A stretch of 64,000 nt of DNA from Actinomycetaceae bacterium (GCA_030537615.1 JAUNVP010000011.1:1-64000); one strand, 5' to 3'; positions 35,994-45,790 are shown, counted from the stretch's first letter. Notes: generated from the letters alone by a model not told the origin. Made by a program: numbers and translations.

Positions 35994-38900
35994 GTGAGTA
36001 TCGAAGAAGAACTACCTATCCGCTGGCCCCACAAGCTTGCCCGATCGCGGCTTCTCGTGACGGCTATTATCACTCTTGCACTCAGTACGATCGTCTTTTT
36101 GGCCAGCGGGGTTGAGTCCTTCTCGGGTCAGCATGCACGGACCATCAAAGTGGTCGATTCGGTTGACTACTACGCGAATGACGAACTGGAAGACGCTTTG
36201 CAAACGGTGAAATGGGGGCAGACGCGCGACGTCGTCGTGTATATCGGAGGCATTCCCGATGCCGAGTGGGCTCTTCCAACTGATGAGCGCTGTCATCCAG
36301 GAATCTCGTGCCTGAAAACCGTTGCGCCAGAGTATTTCAGCATTATCTCCGCCCCACGCGAGTCCGTGTTCCTCCTGTGGATTGACCCCGACAATATTGA
36401 AGTTCACGTCGGCATCAGGTGGACACTTCAGCGCAACTCACAGATGCAGAACGATACCGAAGAAGCCATTAAAGCAGCTCTTGTCATGGGGCATGTTCCT
36501 GCAACCGACATGGCTGAGTACGTCCAGCGTCTTGCCGCAGCTGAGGTCGGGATGTTCCAACTCGAAAACGAGCAACGCATCATTTTCACAGCGCTAGCGG
36601 CACTACTTATTGCTTTCCTCACCGCCGTTGCCCACGCGGCGTACTGGCGCGACCGGGACAACCAAATTCTACGTTCTCCGCTTCTTCGCTTATCGCGTGC
36701 ACAGCGACACGATACTCTCGAACGTGCGCGAAGAATCTATACGGAATGCACCGATCGTCTCGACACTGTAGAACTGGAGATCGCTGCGGTTCCGCAGACG
36801 GAATATACCCCTGTTCTGAGTAGTCGACTCGAGGCGTGGAAAGATCTCTACCTGGAGTGTGCTCGCGAGCAGTTTGACGCCAGTATGTTGAGCGACAGTC
36901 AGTTGACGTCAAAAGCCGAAGCGGATCGCCTCTATCGTCTTATCCGTCTGGCTGAACTTGTCGAGGCTGGGCAAGAGTCGCTGATGAACGATGCGCGAGC
37001 GCTCGCCGATCCCTCCCGGGCCCGCGAATACCTCGAACCCACGTGGGACATGCTTCGCCGCAGTCTTGAGGCGACTCTCACGTTAGATCAGAGCATTACG
37101 GCCTCCACTCCGCAGTTGGATCAGACTATTGATGCGTGGCAACGTAAACTGCGCGATCAACCCAAGCCGAACCATGTCACCGGAGTTATCTACCAACTGA
37201 CGAAGTTCGATGCCCTTGCTCACGACATGAGTCAGCAGGCCGATAGAGCATTTGTGCTCTATGAGAAGCAGGAGGGACACGAGTTTTCCGGGCGGCACTT
37301 GATTGAAGACCCCGCACGGGTACGAGCTCTTTCGCACGCCACCACTTTGGACAATCCGCTTCATGCCGACACCACACGCCCCGCAAAACCGACGGTTACT
37401 CAAGCTTCCGTTACCAAGCAACAAAGCCAAAATCGGCGGCGCCGGCTGAAGGTCGCATTTTCACCCCGCAATCTCATTGTCGCTATTGCCGTAGCTGCAA
37501 CGGCAGGACTGATCGCAACCGCGCAAGAGGTCGGCACGTTTTACACTCCGACAAATGCACCGGGGTACCTCGTGGCCGCCCCTAATAAGCTCGGGGATCC
37601 AGCCCAGCCTTCAACCCATGCACTTGGAGAATTGTCCGGCACCGATGACGATTCGCTCCACCAACCGCGATCGGTCATCATCCGCGATGACGCCAACATT
37701 ATCCGCGGAACTCAAGCCCTCGACGAACAGTTGCGCACGTTGCGTTTGACGTCTCCCGTAGACATCGTGGTCTTCACCGCGGACTCTGAGGATCTCGCCA
37801 ACAGACCGGCAGTGGAGATCAGCTCTTCAGCGAAAGAGCGGCTCGCGCAGTTTGACAAGACGACGACACGTTTGCTCGTCGCGCCGCCTGAGTCCATCGT
37901 CGTGTGGATCGTCTCTGACCACACTGGATTCTCAATTGGGGAAGGCGTTGTCAACACCTCTGCGGCAACACTTGGCTCTATTGAATGGGAGGCTCAGGAC
38001 CAACTCAACCGCCTACTCTCCATTGGTGAGGTGGAAGCTGGCATCTGGAATGCGTTCGTCATCGCGACCCACGATTTGCGGGGGGATAGTATCGAGCAAA
38101 CGCATCGATTGACGACCGTGTGGAAAGCCCTTAAACAGGGTGGGACCGTTGCTGTCGGCGTATTCGTGACCATCCTGGTATTCTTGCCGTTCCTCACCGC
38201 ACTGGTGCGTCGAGCGCGCCAAAGGCACGAACGCGAATCCCGCTCCCAACGGATCTCGAGCGCTCTCACCGTGGGAATCGATGCGCTCGAACTCGAACTC
38301 AATCTCCTCAAACACCAGTTCCCCGCGTATGGACAACAGCTTGATCTTCGGTGGCAAAACTGGCAGCGATATTACGTCGCAGCCTTGGAGGCCGACAGGG
38401 AAGATAACTCTCGGGACCACGAGTCTTCCGTGTCACGGCTGGCTCTCACTCAGCTCCTGCGCGCCCAGGTCAAATCCCTGTGGCGCACGAGCACCATACT
38501 TGAGCAAAAACCCGGTTGGGCCAGTGCGTGGGACCAGGAAGTGTCGCTACTCTACGCCTGCGACAGCACCGGTAGCCGCACTGCTGCTCTCACGAGACTC
38601 ACCCGCGACATTTCGAGCGGCACAATTGCCCCGGCAGATGCTCTCATCGAACTTGACACGCTATCGGCCGGTGATCAACTGAGCGCGCGCCTGCGGTGTC
38701 TGAGCGACGACGTTGAACACCTCGGAGCACATGCGAACGCTCTCGAATCCCACCAGATTTATGCCCTCGACCGGCAGGCAGAAACCGTAACCATTCCGCG
38801 TGGGAAGGAACACAAACTTGAGTTGCGGATGGGAGCAAAGGTCAAGCGGTTCTTCCGTCGGCTTGACCGAGCTCTCGATACATTCCGCTATCGGATGCTC

Positions 38901-39473
38901 ATCACCGCGGTCGCTATCCTCGTTGTCATTCCCACATTCCTGCTCCTCCAGCCTCGCATTTACGAGGCTAAACGCGTACAGCTTGATCTCCCGCCTGTTC
39001 CCTCCCCGCAGGTGGTTGTCGATGACCCCGAGGGGCTCTTTGACGCGGAAGCCGTCTCTCAGGTGGCAGGTTCGGCCAAGCTCGGCCCCCACCAAAAACT
39101 CCTCATCATTTCTGCACCTCAATCTGATTCCCCGTACGATCCACCAACCATTGACGATCCTGTCCGCTATCGGGACTTCTTCTATCCACCATCTACTCGG
39201 ACTCCACAGCTCACAATGCGTGAATCAACTATCGTCGTGGTCGTTGGAGAATCTCGTATTGATGTGCAGACGGGACGACGTCTGCATGTTCCTCGCCGCA
39301 GTAATGATTACTTTGAATCGAACTGGGCGGAAGATCGCACCGCTTTGCTCACTCAGCAGGATCGCACGGCGGCCGTCCGGCAGTGGCTCACGCACATGGA
39401 CCCGATCGCACGATATGAGTTTTCGCTTCGACGCGGTGACCGGGAAGGCATCCCCATCACCTACGAGAGGTAA
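35994..39473 (+). CDS. Giant membrane protein with three repeated TPM-like exported domains
   Basis: A 1159-residue protein of repeated design. Predicted helices lie near 20-40, 194-214, 492-510, 717-737 and 968-985. This gives three outside segments (about 41-193, 511-716, 986-1159) and two inside segments (about 215-491, 738-967). Outside segments share a D-x-x-x-Y/L-D/N...L-x-E start, a beta-rich core (RDVVVYIGGIPD; PVDIVVFTADSEDL; HQKLLIISAPQSD) and a WLTH/I-x-V end, recalling TPM/DUF5129-type domains. Inside segments are helical and resemble each other. GTG start without Shine-Dalgarno. Function unknown; envelope role likely. Confidence 0.82.
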   Translation: MSIEEELPIRWPHKLARSRLLVTAIITLALSTIVFLASGVESFSGQHARTIKVVDSVDYYANDELEDALQTVKWGQTRDVVVYIGGIPDAEWALPTDERCHPGISCLKTVAPEYFSIISAPRESVFLLWIDPDNIEVHVGIRWTLQRNSQMQNDTEEAIKAALVMGHVPATDMAEYVQRLAAAEVGMFQLENEQRIIFTALAALLIAFLTAVAHAAYWRDRDNQILRSPLLRLSRAQRHDTLERARRIYTECTDRLDTVELEIAAVPQTEYTPVLSSRLEAWKDLYLECAREQFDASMLSDSQLTSKAEADRLYRLIRLAELVEAGQESLMNDARALADPSRAREYLEPTWDMLRRSLEATLTLDQSITASTPQLDQTIDAWQRKLRDQPKPNHVTGVIYQLTKFDALAHDMSQQADRAFVLYEKQEGHEFSGRHLIEDPARVRALSHATTLDNPLHADTTRPAKPTVTQASVTKQQSQNRRRRLKVAFSPRNLIVAIAVAATAGLIATAQEVGTFYTPTNAPGYLVAAPNKLGDPAQPSTHALGELSGTDDDSLHQPRSVIIRDDANIIRGTQALDEQLRTLRLTSPVDIVVFTADSEDLANRPAVEISSSAKERLAQFDKTTTRLLVAPPESIVVWIVSDHTGFSIGEGVVNTSAATLGSIEWEAQDQLNRLLSIGEVEAGIWNAFVIATHDLRGDSIEQTHRLTTVWKALKQGGTVAVGVFVTILVFLPFLTALVRRARQRHERESRSQRISSALTVGIDALELELNLLKHQFPAYGQQLDLRWQNWQRYYVAALEADREDNSRDHESSVSRLALTQLLRAQVKSLWRTSTILEQKPGWASAWDQEVSLLYACDSTGSRTAALTRLTRDISSGTIAPADALIELDTLSAGDQLSARLRCLSDDVEHLGAHANALESHQIYALDRQAETVTIPRGKEHKLELRMGAKVKRFFRRLDRALDTFRYRMLITAVAILVVIPTFLLLQPRIYEAKRVQLDLPPVPSPQVVVDDPEGLFDAEAVSQVAGSAKLGPHQKLLIISAPQSDSPYDPPTIDDPVRYRDFFYPPSTRTPQLTMRESTIVVVVGESRIDVQTGRRLHVPRRSNDYFESNWAEDRTALLTQQDRTAAVRQWLTHMDPIARYEFSLRRGDREGIPITYER

Positions 39474-39866
39474 AACTCAATTTACTCTCCCGGTATCTGT
39501 CGCTCTCCCCCCCCCATCCATATCTGGAAGCTCCCGATGACCTGATGAAGCCCAGTAGGCCAGGCGTTCAACCGCTAGCCGAAGTAAACGGCACCGACAA
39601 TGAATCTCTCGTGAGGCCCTCGTCTATCACGCTCATCGATCACGCGCTTCTGTTTGAGAATCCCGATGCACCGATCGATAGTCTTTAGCCATACTGGAGC
39701 GGCGGTAAATTCTGAGAACCGAACCGCTCCCCTCAGCCAGTTCTTCACGGGCCACCAAACTCTCGCGCACGTTGGGGTACACGGTCCCACAAGAGGATGC
39801 CAATCATTTGTCAGCAGTGACACTGCGTCGGCTCGCTGATGAGTAATCCGCTCGGATACGCCGGAG
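39474..39866. other. Intergenic region with a C9 tract and no convincing gene
   Basis: Begins just after the 1159-residue gene. It holds a run of nine C at 39507-39515. A minus-strand open frame (39575 to about 39871, about 98 codons, overlapping the ispH end) has neither a Shine-Dalgarno nor recognisable domains and could be a gene remnant. No terminator hairpin was seen for ispH. Confidence 0.5.
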
Positions 39867-40880
39867 CTAACACGTGTGATCGGGGCCGGGTTCGCGCCGT
39901 TTACGCGGATCAGCTTGCCCCTTCTCCTTGAGTTCCGCACGCAGGTTACGGGGGAGGGCAAACGTAATCGTTTCCGTCTTAGTCCGCACTTCCTCTACTT
40001 GAGGGTAACCCAGGTCTTTCAAGCGCTCGATCACGTCACGCACGAGAATTTCGGGAACCGAGGCCCCCGACGTCAGTCCAACAACTGAAGCCCCCTCGAG
40101 CCAAGCGGGATCAAGTTCATCCGCCTTATCGATCCGATAGGAAGCCCCTGCACCAGCATCGAGGGCGACTTCGACCAGACGCACGGAATTCGATGAGTTA
40201 GCTGAGCCAACCACGATGACGACATCGGCTTGCGGCGCAATTGTTTTGACGACCTCTTGGCGATTTTGCGTTGCGTAGCAGATGTCGTCGCTGGGCGGAT
40301 TTTGGAGATTGGGGAACCGTTCGCGTAACCGCGCCACTGTCTCCATCGTTTCATCGACGCTCAGTGTCGTTTGCGAAATCCACACGACTTTATCGGGATC
40401 TCGTACTTCGACAGCATCCACTTCTTCGGGAGTTCCGACCACCTGGATATGGTCGGGAGCCTCCCCTTGGGTTCCCTCGACTTCCTCGTGTCCTTGGTGT
40501 CCAACCAAAATAATGTCGTAGTCACTCTTGGCGAACCGAACGGCCTCTTTATGGACCTTGGTGACGAGCGGACATGTCGCATCAATGGTGGCGAGGTTGC
40601 GAGCGGCGGCCTCTGCGTGTACCTGCGGTGAGACGCCGTGAGCGGAGAACACCACACGAGCGCCTTCGGGCACCTCATCGGTCTCGTTGACGAAGATTGC
40701 TCCGCGCCGAGACAATGTTTCGACGACATAGCGGTTATGTACGATTTCCTTGCGTACGTAAACAGGTGGACCGTAGAGATCCAACGCTTTTTCTACAGCA
40801 TCAACAGCTCGGTCAACACCGGCGCAGTATCCGCGCGGGGCTGCCAGCAGAATCTTCTTATCGGGCTTCACGTCACTCAC
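39867..40880 (-). CDS. ispH: 4-hydroxy-3-methylbut-2-enyl diphosphate reductase
   Basis: The last enzyme of the MEP isoprenoid pathway, a [4Fe-4S] protein of 337 residues. The three cluster cysteines are in [13 protein letters not shown] (about 19), TCPLVTKVH (about 103) and [10 protein letters not shown] (about 201). His and Glu residues of the active site are in [13 protein letters not shown] and [14 protein letters not shown]. Start GTG 40880; TAGATT sits 7 nt upstream but AGGGGG also lies near, so either mode is possible. It faces xseA. Confidence 0.95.
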   Translation of the reverse strand: MSDVKPDKKILLAAPRGYCAGVDRAVDAVEKALDLYGPPVYVRKEIVHNRYVVETLSRRGAIFVNETDEVPEGARVVFSAHGVSPQVHAEAAARNLATIDATCPLVTKVHKEAVRFAKSDYDIILVGHQGHEEVEGTQGEAPDHIQVVGTPEEVDAVEVRDPDKVVWISQTTLSVDETMETVARLRERFPNLQNPPSDDICYATQNRQEVVKTIAPQADVVIVVGSANSSNSVRLVEVALDAGAGASYRIDKADELDPAWLEGASVVGLTSGASVPEILVRDVIERLKDLGYPQVEEVRTKTETITFALPRNLRAELKEKGQADPRKRREPGPDHTC

Positions 40881-40994
40881 GCCCCCTAATCTAGCGAGAA
40901 ACGCACGACTTGTCCCCTTCAGGGTCCGCTCTCGATGCAGATCACTGTTGTGGATATCTCCACGTTTGATCGCAAATATGACACCCTAGTATGT

Positions 40995-42299
40995 GTGAGT
41001 ATCCAACAACGCCCACCCAACAGGCCCACCGACGAGCAACCGCGCGCACGCTTCGCACGCGAGACTACGCGAGAAAACCCGTGGCCCCTGCGCCTCCTGT
41101 CGGAGAATATCAAAACCTATGTCGATAAAATGTCTCCTCTGTGGGTCGAGGGACAGATCGTTCAGTTAAATGAACGCCCCGCCACGCGCATGTCCTTCCT
41201 CACGATCCGCGATGTCGATGCCGAAGTATCTATGGACGTCACTGCTTTTGGTGGGGTGATTGCCGCAGCTGGCGGAGCGCTCAAACCGGGCTCTCGTGTC
41301 GTAGCCCACGTCAAGCCGTCATTTTGGACAAAATCTGGCCGCTTGAATCTCATGGCCAAAGAGATTCACCCCGTCGGAATCGGTGATCTGCTCGCGCAGA
41401 TCGAACTCCTGCGACAAAAACTCGCCGCCGAGGGATTGTTCAATGACGAACACAAGAAACCACTGCCCTTCTTACCGCGCCGCATTGGTCTGATCTGCGG
41501 ACAAAATGCCAAAGCAAAAGATGATGTGATTGTTAATGCGACTGCCCGCTGGCCCGGTGCGCAGTTCGAGATCAGAGAAGTCCTCGTCCAGGGATCTGGA
41601 TGCGTTGGCGACGTCACCCGCGCGCTACAAGAACTCGATACCGTTCCGGACGTTGACGTTATTATCGTCGCTCGCGGTGGCGGAGCGGTCGAAGATCTCC
41701 TGCCGTTCTCGGATGAACAGATGATTCGAGTGGCTTTTGCCACGCACACCCCCGTTGTATCAGCGATCGGTCACGAGGGCGATGCTCCTCTTCTTGATCT
41801 CGTTGCTGATTTTCGTGCCTCAACGCCAACAGACGCCGCGCGCCGAGTAGTACCTGACCTCGCGCAAGAAAATGAAGGTTTGACGACAGCATTGACCGTT
41901 TTGCGCCAACGCGTCAAGCAACGGCTCGCGCGCGAAGCCGAGAATCTTGAACTGCTGACCAAACGGCCGGTGTTGACCAGCCCAGCCGCGTCACTCACAA
42001 CGCATATCCAAGGACTCGAACAAACTCTTGTGACATTGCGACACCGAATGACGATGAGGCTAGCCGACGAACAGAGTAATCTCACCGCAGCCACCGCGTC
42101 ACTTCGTGCAATGAGCCCCCAAGCGACACTTGAACGCGGGTACTCAATCATCAAAGCTCCCGGCATCGGCGTGCTCACTGATGCCGCGTCGGTGAAAAAG
42201 GGCGATGTACTTGAAGCCGTCCTCGCCCGCGGCTCAATGATCGTCACCGTGTTTGGAACCAACCCTCATAAAGAATCGGAAAGTGAACCCCATGACTGA
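40995..42299 (+). CDS. xseA: Exodeoxyribonuclease VII large subunit
   Basis: A 434-residue protein. The N-terminal OB fold begins [20 protein letters not shown] (about 28-47), the catalytic core has [20 protein letters not shown] and [20 protein letters not shown] (about 223-242), and the C-terminal third is coiled coil. With XseB it degrades single-stranded DNA from both ends. The frame begins at 40935, but GTG 40995 gives the usual 25-30 residue lead; the true start is uncertain as no Shine-Dalgarno is seen. xseB overlaps its end by 8 bp. Confidence 0.93.
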   Translation: MSIQQRPPNRPTDEQPRARFARETTRENPWPLRLLSENIKTYVDKMSPLWVEGQIVQLNERPATRMSFLTIRDVDAEVSMDVTAFGGVIAAAGGALKPGSRVVAHVKPSFWTKSGRLNLMAKEIHPVGIGDLLAQIELLRQKLAAEGLFNDEHKKPLPFLPRRIGLICGQNAKAKDDVIVNATARWPGAQFEIREVLVQGSGCVGDVTRALQELDTVPDVDVIIVARGGGAVEDLLPFSDEQMIRVAFATHTPVVSAIGHEGDAPLLDLVADFRASTPTDAARRVVPDLAQENEGLTTALTVLRQRVKQRLAREAENLELLTKRPVLTSPAASLTTHIQGLEQTLVTLRHRMTMRLADEQSNLTAATASLRAMSPQATLERGYSIIKAPGIGVLTDAASVKKGDVLEAVLARGSMIVTVFGTNPHKESESEPHD

Positions 42300-42522
42300 A
42301 ACATCTCAAGGCACCGTCGAGGTCGCTGGGCTCAGCTATGAGCAAGCTCGCGACGAACTCGTTGCCATCGTCAGAAAACTCGAAACCGGATCTGCTCCCC
42401 TCGAAGAAACGCTCACGCTGTGGGAACGCGGGGAAGAACTTGCCAGACGGTGCCAGCAGATTCTCACTGAAGCACAACAACGGCTAGAACGAGCAACTCA
42501 AGTCTCCGAAACGACAGAATAG
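42292..42522 (+). CDS. xseB: Exodeoxyribonuclease VII small subunit
   Basis: A 76-residue helical protein with the family pattern [20 protein letters not shown] followed by [20 protein letters not shown], which forms the two-helix partner of XseA. ATG 42292 lies inside the end of xseA; the in-frame start at 42253 would give an atypical extension. pfkB-type gene follows after 10 bp, so all three may be one operon. Confidence 0.93.
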   Translation: MTETSQGTVEVAGLSYEQARDELVAIVRKLETGSAPLEETLTLWERGEELARRCQQILTEAQQRLERATQVSETTE

Positions 42523-42532
42523 GATCACCACC

Positions 42533-43441
42533 ATGTCTCCCAAAGCACTTGTCATCGGTGAAGCGCTTGTCGACATCGTCGTTACCGGCGATGGAGAACG
42601 CGAAATTCCCGGTGGTTCTCCCGCAAATGTTGCCCTCACCCTTGGACGGCTTGGACGCGCCGCCGAACTCGTCACCTGGTTGGCCAACGATGAGAGAGGA
42701 CGCAAGGTTGCCGATCATATTCGCGCTTCTCAAGTGACGATTACCGAGGGATCTTTCGGCGCGGATCGCACCTCGACTGCGCGCGCGACAATCGACGAAT
42801 CGGGGGCCGCAACCTACGAGTTTGATCTGACCTGGAAAGTTCCTCCCATCGACATTGATAGTTCAACTATCGTCGCCCATTCGGGTTCCATTGCCGCAAC
42901 TCTCGAACCGGGCGGAACCGCGGTCGTTGATGCGCTCACCCGCGCTCGGCCTCATGCCACGATCACCTATGATCCCAATGCTCGCCCGTCAATTATGGGA
43001 GATCCCGAGAAGGCACTTCGCCGGGTGGAAGAGATTGTCTCCCTCAGCGACGTTGTCAAAGTATCCGACGAGGATATTTTCTGGCTGACTGTCGGAAAGT
43101 CCGTCGAGGACACGGCCGCGCGTTGGCTCGAGCGCGGAGCCAGTCTCGTCGTGGTTACTCGCGGCGCAGACGGAGCGACCGCGTTTTTCGCCGGGGGATC
43201 CGAGAACATTGGTGTTCCACCGGTCGACGTCGTCGATACTGTCGGGGCCGGTGATTCCTTCATGGGTGGTCTGATTGATGCGCTGTGGAGTGAAGATCTG
43301 CTCGGAGCTGCTCGACGTAAGCAACTCGCGACAATCGATAGGGACACGGTGACTCGTATCCTCGAGCGCGCAAGCGCAGTTTCCACGATCACGGTTTCCC
43401 GAGCTGGAGCCAATCCTCCGTGGGCTGACGAGCTGGACTAG
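42533..43441 (+). CDS. PfkB-family carbohydrate kinase
   Basis: A 302-residue ribokinase-like enzyme: IGEALVDIV and GGSPANVALTLGRLG (about 24-38) form the sugar site, VVVTRGADGATAFF and the catalytic DTVGAGDSFMGGLIDAL (about 228-244, with the base Asp in GAGD) the ATP/anion-hole site. The best guess is a fructokinase, but specificity is not readable. Its stop overlaps the convergent uppS stop by 4 bp. Confidence 0.9.
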   Translation: MSPKALVIGEALVDIVVTGDGEREIPGGSPANVALTLGRLGRAAELVTWLANDERGRKVADHIRASQVTITEGSFGADRTSTARATIDESGAATYEFDLTWKVPPIDIDSSTIVAHSGSIAATLEPGGTAVVDALTRARPHATITYDPNARPSIMGDPEKALRRVEEIVSLSDVVKVSDEDIFWLTVGKSVEDTAARWLERGASLVVVTRGADGATAFFAGGSENIGVPPVDVVDTVGAGDSFMGGLIDALWSEDLLGAARRKQLATIDRDTVTRILERASAVSTITVSRAGANPPWADELD

Positions 43442-44208
43442 CGACCGAGGCGACGCTCGCGTTGAGCGTAGTCGCGCAGCGCGCGCAAGAAGTCCACTCG
43501 ACGAAAATCAGGCCAATACGCCTCGCAGAAGTAGTATTCGGAATGGACGGATTGCCACAGTAAGAATCCGGACAATCGTTGTTCTCCCGACGTGCGGATG
43601 AGGAGGTCGGGGTCGGGGACACCGGCCGTATACAGGTGGTCGGTAATGTCCGCGACAGTGAGGACATCCGCCACTTCTTCGAGCGTCATGCCTTTTTCCG
43701 CGCATTCGCGGAGCAAAGATCGCACGGCATCAGTGATCTCGTGGCGGCCTCCGTAACCGATAGCGATATTGACATCAAGCCTGCCGGGAGCCTCTCCGGC
43801 ATTCCAACTCGGCTTGGTCGCATCCGTTAATTCTGTCGCCACGTCCTCGGGAAGAAGCGAGAGATCCCCAACGAGACGCAAACGCCATCTGCGATCAGCA
43901 GCCAATTGGCGAGTGGCGTCAGCAATGATTGAGAGTAACGGCGTGAGTTCGTCCGATTCGCGGGCGAGATTATCTGTCGAAAGCATCCAGAGAGTGACAA
44001 CTTTGACGCCAACTTCGCTCGCCCACTGCAAGAACTCTTCAATCTTGTCGGCGCCCTTACGGTGACCGTATGCGGTCGCGTTTCCCCCCGCTTTAGCCCA
44101 GCGTCGATTGCCATCGAGGATGACTCCGACATGGCGGGGAATATCGGCTTCGTCGAGTTCGCGCGCCAGGTGTCGCTCATAGAGGTTGTAGAGGAGTTGA
44201 TTCTTCAT
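43438..44208 (-). CDS. uppS: Isoprenyl (undecaprenyl-type) diphosphate synthase
   Basis: A 256-residue cis-prenyltransferase making the lipid carrier for peptidoglycan. HVGVILDGNRRWAKAGG (about 26-42) has the catalytic aspartate, followed by YGHRKGADKIEEFLQW, VTLWMLSTDNLAR and the C-terminal LLIRTSGEQRLSGFLLWQS with the RxSxxxRLS-type diphosphate site, and SEYYFCEAYWPDF. Actinobacteria often have two such enzymes of different chain length; which this is cannot be said. GGGAGG precedes the ATG. Confidence 0.94.
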   Translation of the reverse strand: MKNQLLYNLYERHLARELDEADIPRHVGVILDGNRRWAKAGGNATAYGHRKGADKIEEFLQWASEVGVKVVTLWMLSTDNLARESDELTPLLSIIADATRQLAADRRWRLRLVGDLSLLPEDVATELTDATKPSWNAGEAPGRLDVNIAIGYGGRHEITDAVRSLLRECAEKGMTLEEVADVLTVADITDHLYTAGVPDPDLLIRTSGEQRLSGFLLWQSVHSEYYFCEAYWPDFRRVDFLRALRDYAQRERRLGR

Positions 44209-44320
44209 CTGTCCCTCCCAAATGGATGCTGTCTTCTATGATCCTAAGTGAGAAACCTGAATGTGGAGACTACTTGAAACTGAACCGACAGAAAGTTGCC
44301 AATTCATTAACAAAGTTGCA

Positions 44321-44366
44321 CGTAAAACTTACGGTCACGTAGCCTTAACTTACGCAACCGTAAGTT
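44321..44366. promoter_or_regulatory. Cluster of TTACG/CGTAA dyads before the hemolysin III gene
   Basis: CGTAA AAC TTACG (44321-44333) is followed 13 bp later by the perfect AACTTACG CAAC CGTAAGTT (44347-44366). The two half-site pairs sit about 20-60 bp before the TTG start, in promoter/leader position, and look like paired binding sites of a dimeric regulator. Confidence 0.5.
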
Positions 44367-44383
44367 TGGCGGAAGGAGTTGCA

Positions 44384-45064
44384 TTGCCTACGGCCTCAAT
44401 ACCTCCCAATCTTCGTGCACATCTTGAAGAGGATCTGAAACCGCTGTTGCGCGGCTGGATCCACACCATTACCACCCCGGTATCATTCGTAGCGGCTCTG
44501 ATTCTTCTCGTCCTCGCTCCCACGATTTCCACTCGAGTAGCCAGCGCTGTCTATCTGGTATGCACAATCACACTGTTCGGTATGTCCGCGCTCTACCACC
44601 GCATCGATTGGCAACCTCGCGCGCTGGCGATTATGCGCCGGATTGACCACTCGAATATTTTCCTTCTCATTGCCGGTACATACACTCCTATCTGCGTTGC
44701 AACACTCCCCCGCTACGATGCCACGATGTGTTTGTCGATCGTGTGGATTGGAGCCGCCCTCGGTATCGGTACAGCGATATTCTGGCCGACTGCGCCGCGA
44801 TGGTTGACGACTCTGATTTATATCGTGCTCGGCTGGGTCGCAATTTGGTATCTACCGCAACTCTGGGTAACCGCAGGGCCAACCATTGTTATTCTGCTTT
44901 TTGCCGGCGGCCTGCTCTACACTATCGGAGCAGTCGTCTACGGATTCAAATGGCCCGATCCCGCTCCTGAAACATTTGGATTCCACGAAGTATTCCATTC
45001 ATTTACGGTACTCGGTTGGGTGTGCCACTGCGTCGCTGCCTACCTCGCAGTTATCGCCCACTAA
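44384..45064 (+). CDS. Hemolysin III / PAQR-family membrane protein
   Basis: A 226-residue protein with seven predicted helices. Metal-site-like motifs of the PAQR/YqfA/HlyIII superfamily are present: SALYHRIDW (about 68-76), RIDHSNIFLLIAGTYTP (about 86-102), and the C-terminal FHEVFHSFTVLGWVCHCVA (about 197-215) with the two histidines. These residues suggest a hydrolase-like zinc site; physiological function is unknown. The frame opens at 44261, but TTG 44384 has GGAAGGAG five bases upstream and leaves the dyad cluster outside the gene. Confidence 0.88.
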   Translation: MPTASIPPNLRAHLEEDLKPLLRGWIHTITTPVSFVAALILLVLAPTISTRVASAVYLVCTITLFGMSALYHRIDWQPRALAIMRRIDHSNIFLLIAGTYTPICVATLPRYDATMCLSIVWIGAALGIGTAIFWPTAPRWLTTLIYIVLGWVAIWYLPQLWVTAGPTIVILLFAGGLLYTIGAVVYGFKWPDPAPETFGFHEVFHSFTVLGWVCHCVAAYLAVIAH

Positions 45065-45082
45065 AAGCGAGGAATCAGTGCC

Positions 45083-45112
45083 TTGAAAGCCACTCGATTT
45101 GCTAAGGTATGA
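45083..45112 (+). promoter_or_regulatory. Putative greA promoter
   Basis: TTGAAA (45083-45088), 18 bp, GTATGA (45107-45112), leaving a leader of about 110 bases before the greA ATG. Weak -10. Confidence 0.35.
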
Positions 45113-45193
45113 AACACTCAGCAATACGGATTTCCTCATCGGGTCCTTTAGCCGCTAAGCTGAAACATTGCGGTATCGCAAAACCAGAGTGTG

Positions 45194-45218
45194 TGGCGCC
45201 GAAGACGCCATTGTTTTT
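45194..45218 (+). terminator. Attenuator-like hairpin in the greA leader
   Basis: TGGCG, seven bases, CGCCA and then TTGTTTTT, placed only 3 bases before the greA Shine-Dalgarno AGGAGG (45221-45226). It has the shape of an intrinsic terminator in the untranslated leader. Confidence 0.5.
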
Positions 45219-45231
45219 CTAGGAGGCTCTC

Positions 45232-45711
45232 ATGTCGGACAAGGTCTGGCTTACGCAAGAAGCATTTGATCGTTTGACCGAAGAACTTGAACACCGTTCG
45301 GCAACACTCCGACAGGAGATCGCTCAGAAGATCGCTAACGCCCGTCAAGAAGGGGATTTGAAAGAGAACGGTGGTTATCACGCTGCCCGCGAAGAGCAGT
45401 CGATGAACGAAACCCGTATTCAACAACTTGAGGAAATTCTCCGTGATGCTGAGGTCGGTGAGACCCCGGCTGACGATGGTGTCGTCGAACCCGGTATGCT
45501 CGTCACCGCAGATATCGATGGCAGGCGACTCGAGTTCTTGCTCGGCTCACGCTTTGCTGAGTCTGATAGTGACGTCAAGGTTTATTCCCCTGACGCTCCG
45601 CTTGGACAGGCAATTAACGGAATCAAACGCGGCGATTCCGTCTCCTATTACGCTCCGAATGGTCGCGAAATCTCTGTCACTATCATTGATGCAGTTCCCT
45701 TTAATAAGTAG
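45232..45711 (+). CDS. greA: Transcription elongation factor GreA
   Basis: GreA rescues backtracked RNA polymerase by transcript cleavage. The 159-residue product has the N-terminal coiled coil (LTEELEHRSATLRQEIAQKI) whose tip carries the acidic pair in DLKENGGYHAAREEQSMNE (about 43-61), and the FKBP-like C-terminal half (LGQAINGIKRGDSVSYYAPN). AGGAGG lies 5 bases before the ATG. A terminator-like hairpin in the leader may give self-control. Confidence 0.96.
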   Translation: MSDKVWLTQEAFDRLTEELEHRSATLRQEIAQKIANARQEGDLKENGGYHAAREEQSMNETRIQQLEEILRDAEVGETPADDGVVEPGMLVTADIDGRRLEFLLGSRFAESDSDVKVYSPDAPLGQAINGIKRGDSVSYYAPNGREISVTIIDAVPFNK

Positions 45712-45727
45712 CTGAAGACCCCAAACG

Positions 45728-45766
45728 AATATGTGGGCCCCACCAAGAAGGTGGGGCCCACATATT
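45728..45766. terminator. Bidirectional terminator between greA and the AI-2E-family gene
   Basis: Perfect 17-bp arms (AATATGTGGGCCCCACC and its complement) around AAGAA, between two convergent stops. Confidence 0.9.
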
Positions 45767-45790
45767 GTCTCTCAGGTTGTCATCCGCGCG

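Noticed and set aside
39575..39961. 128-codon minus-strand frame overlapping the ispH end
   Set aside because: No start signal or family likeness, and the overlapping part is simply ispH in another frame. Kept only as a note in the region entry.
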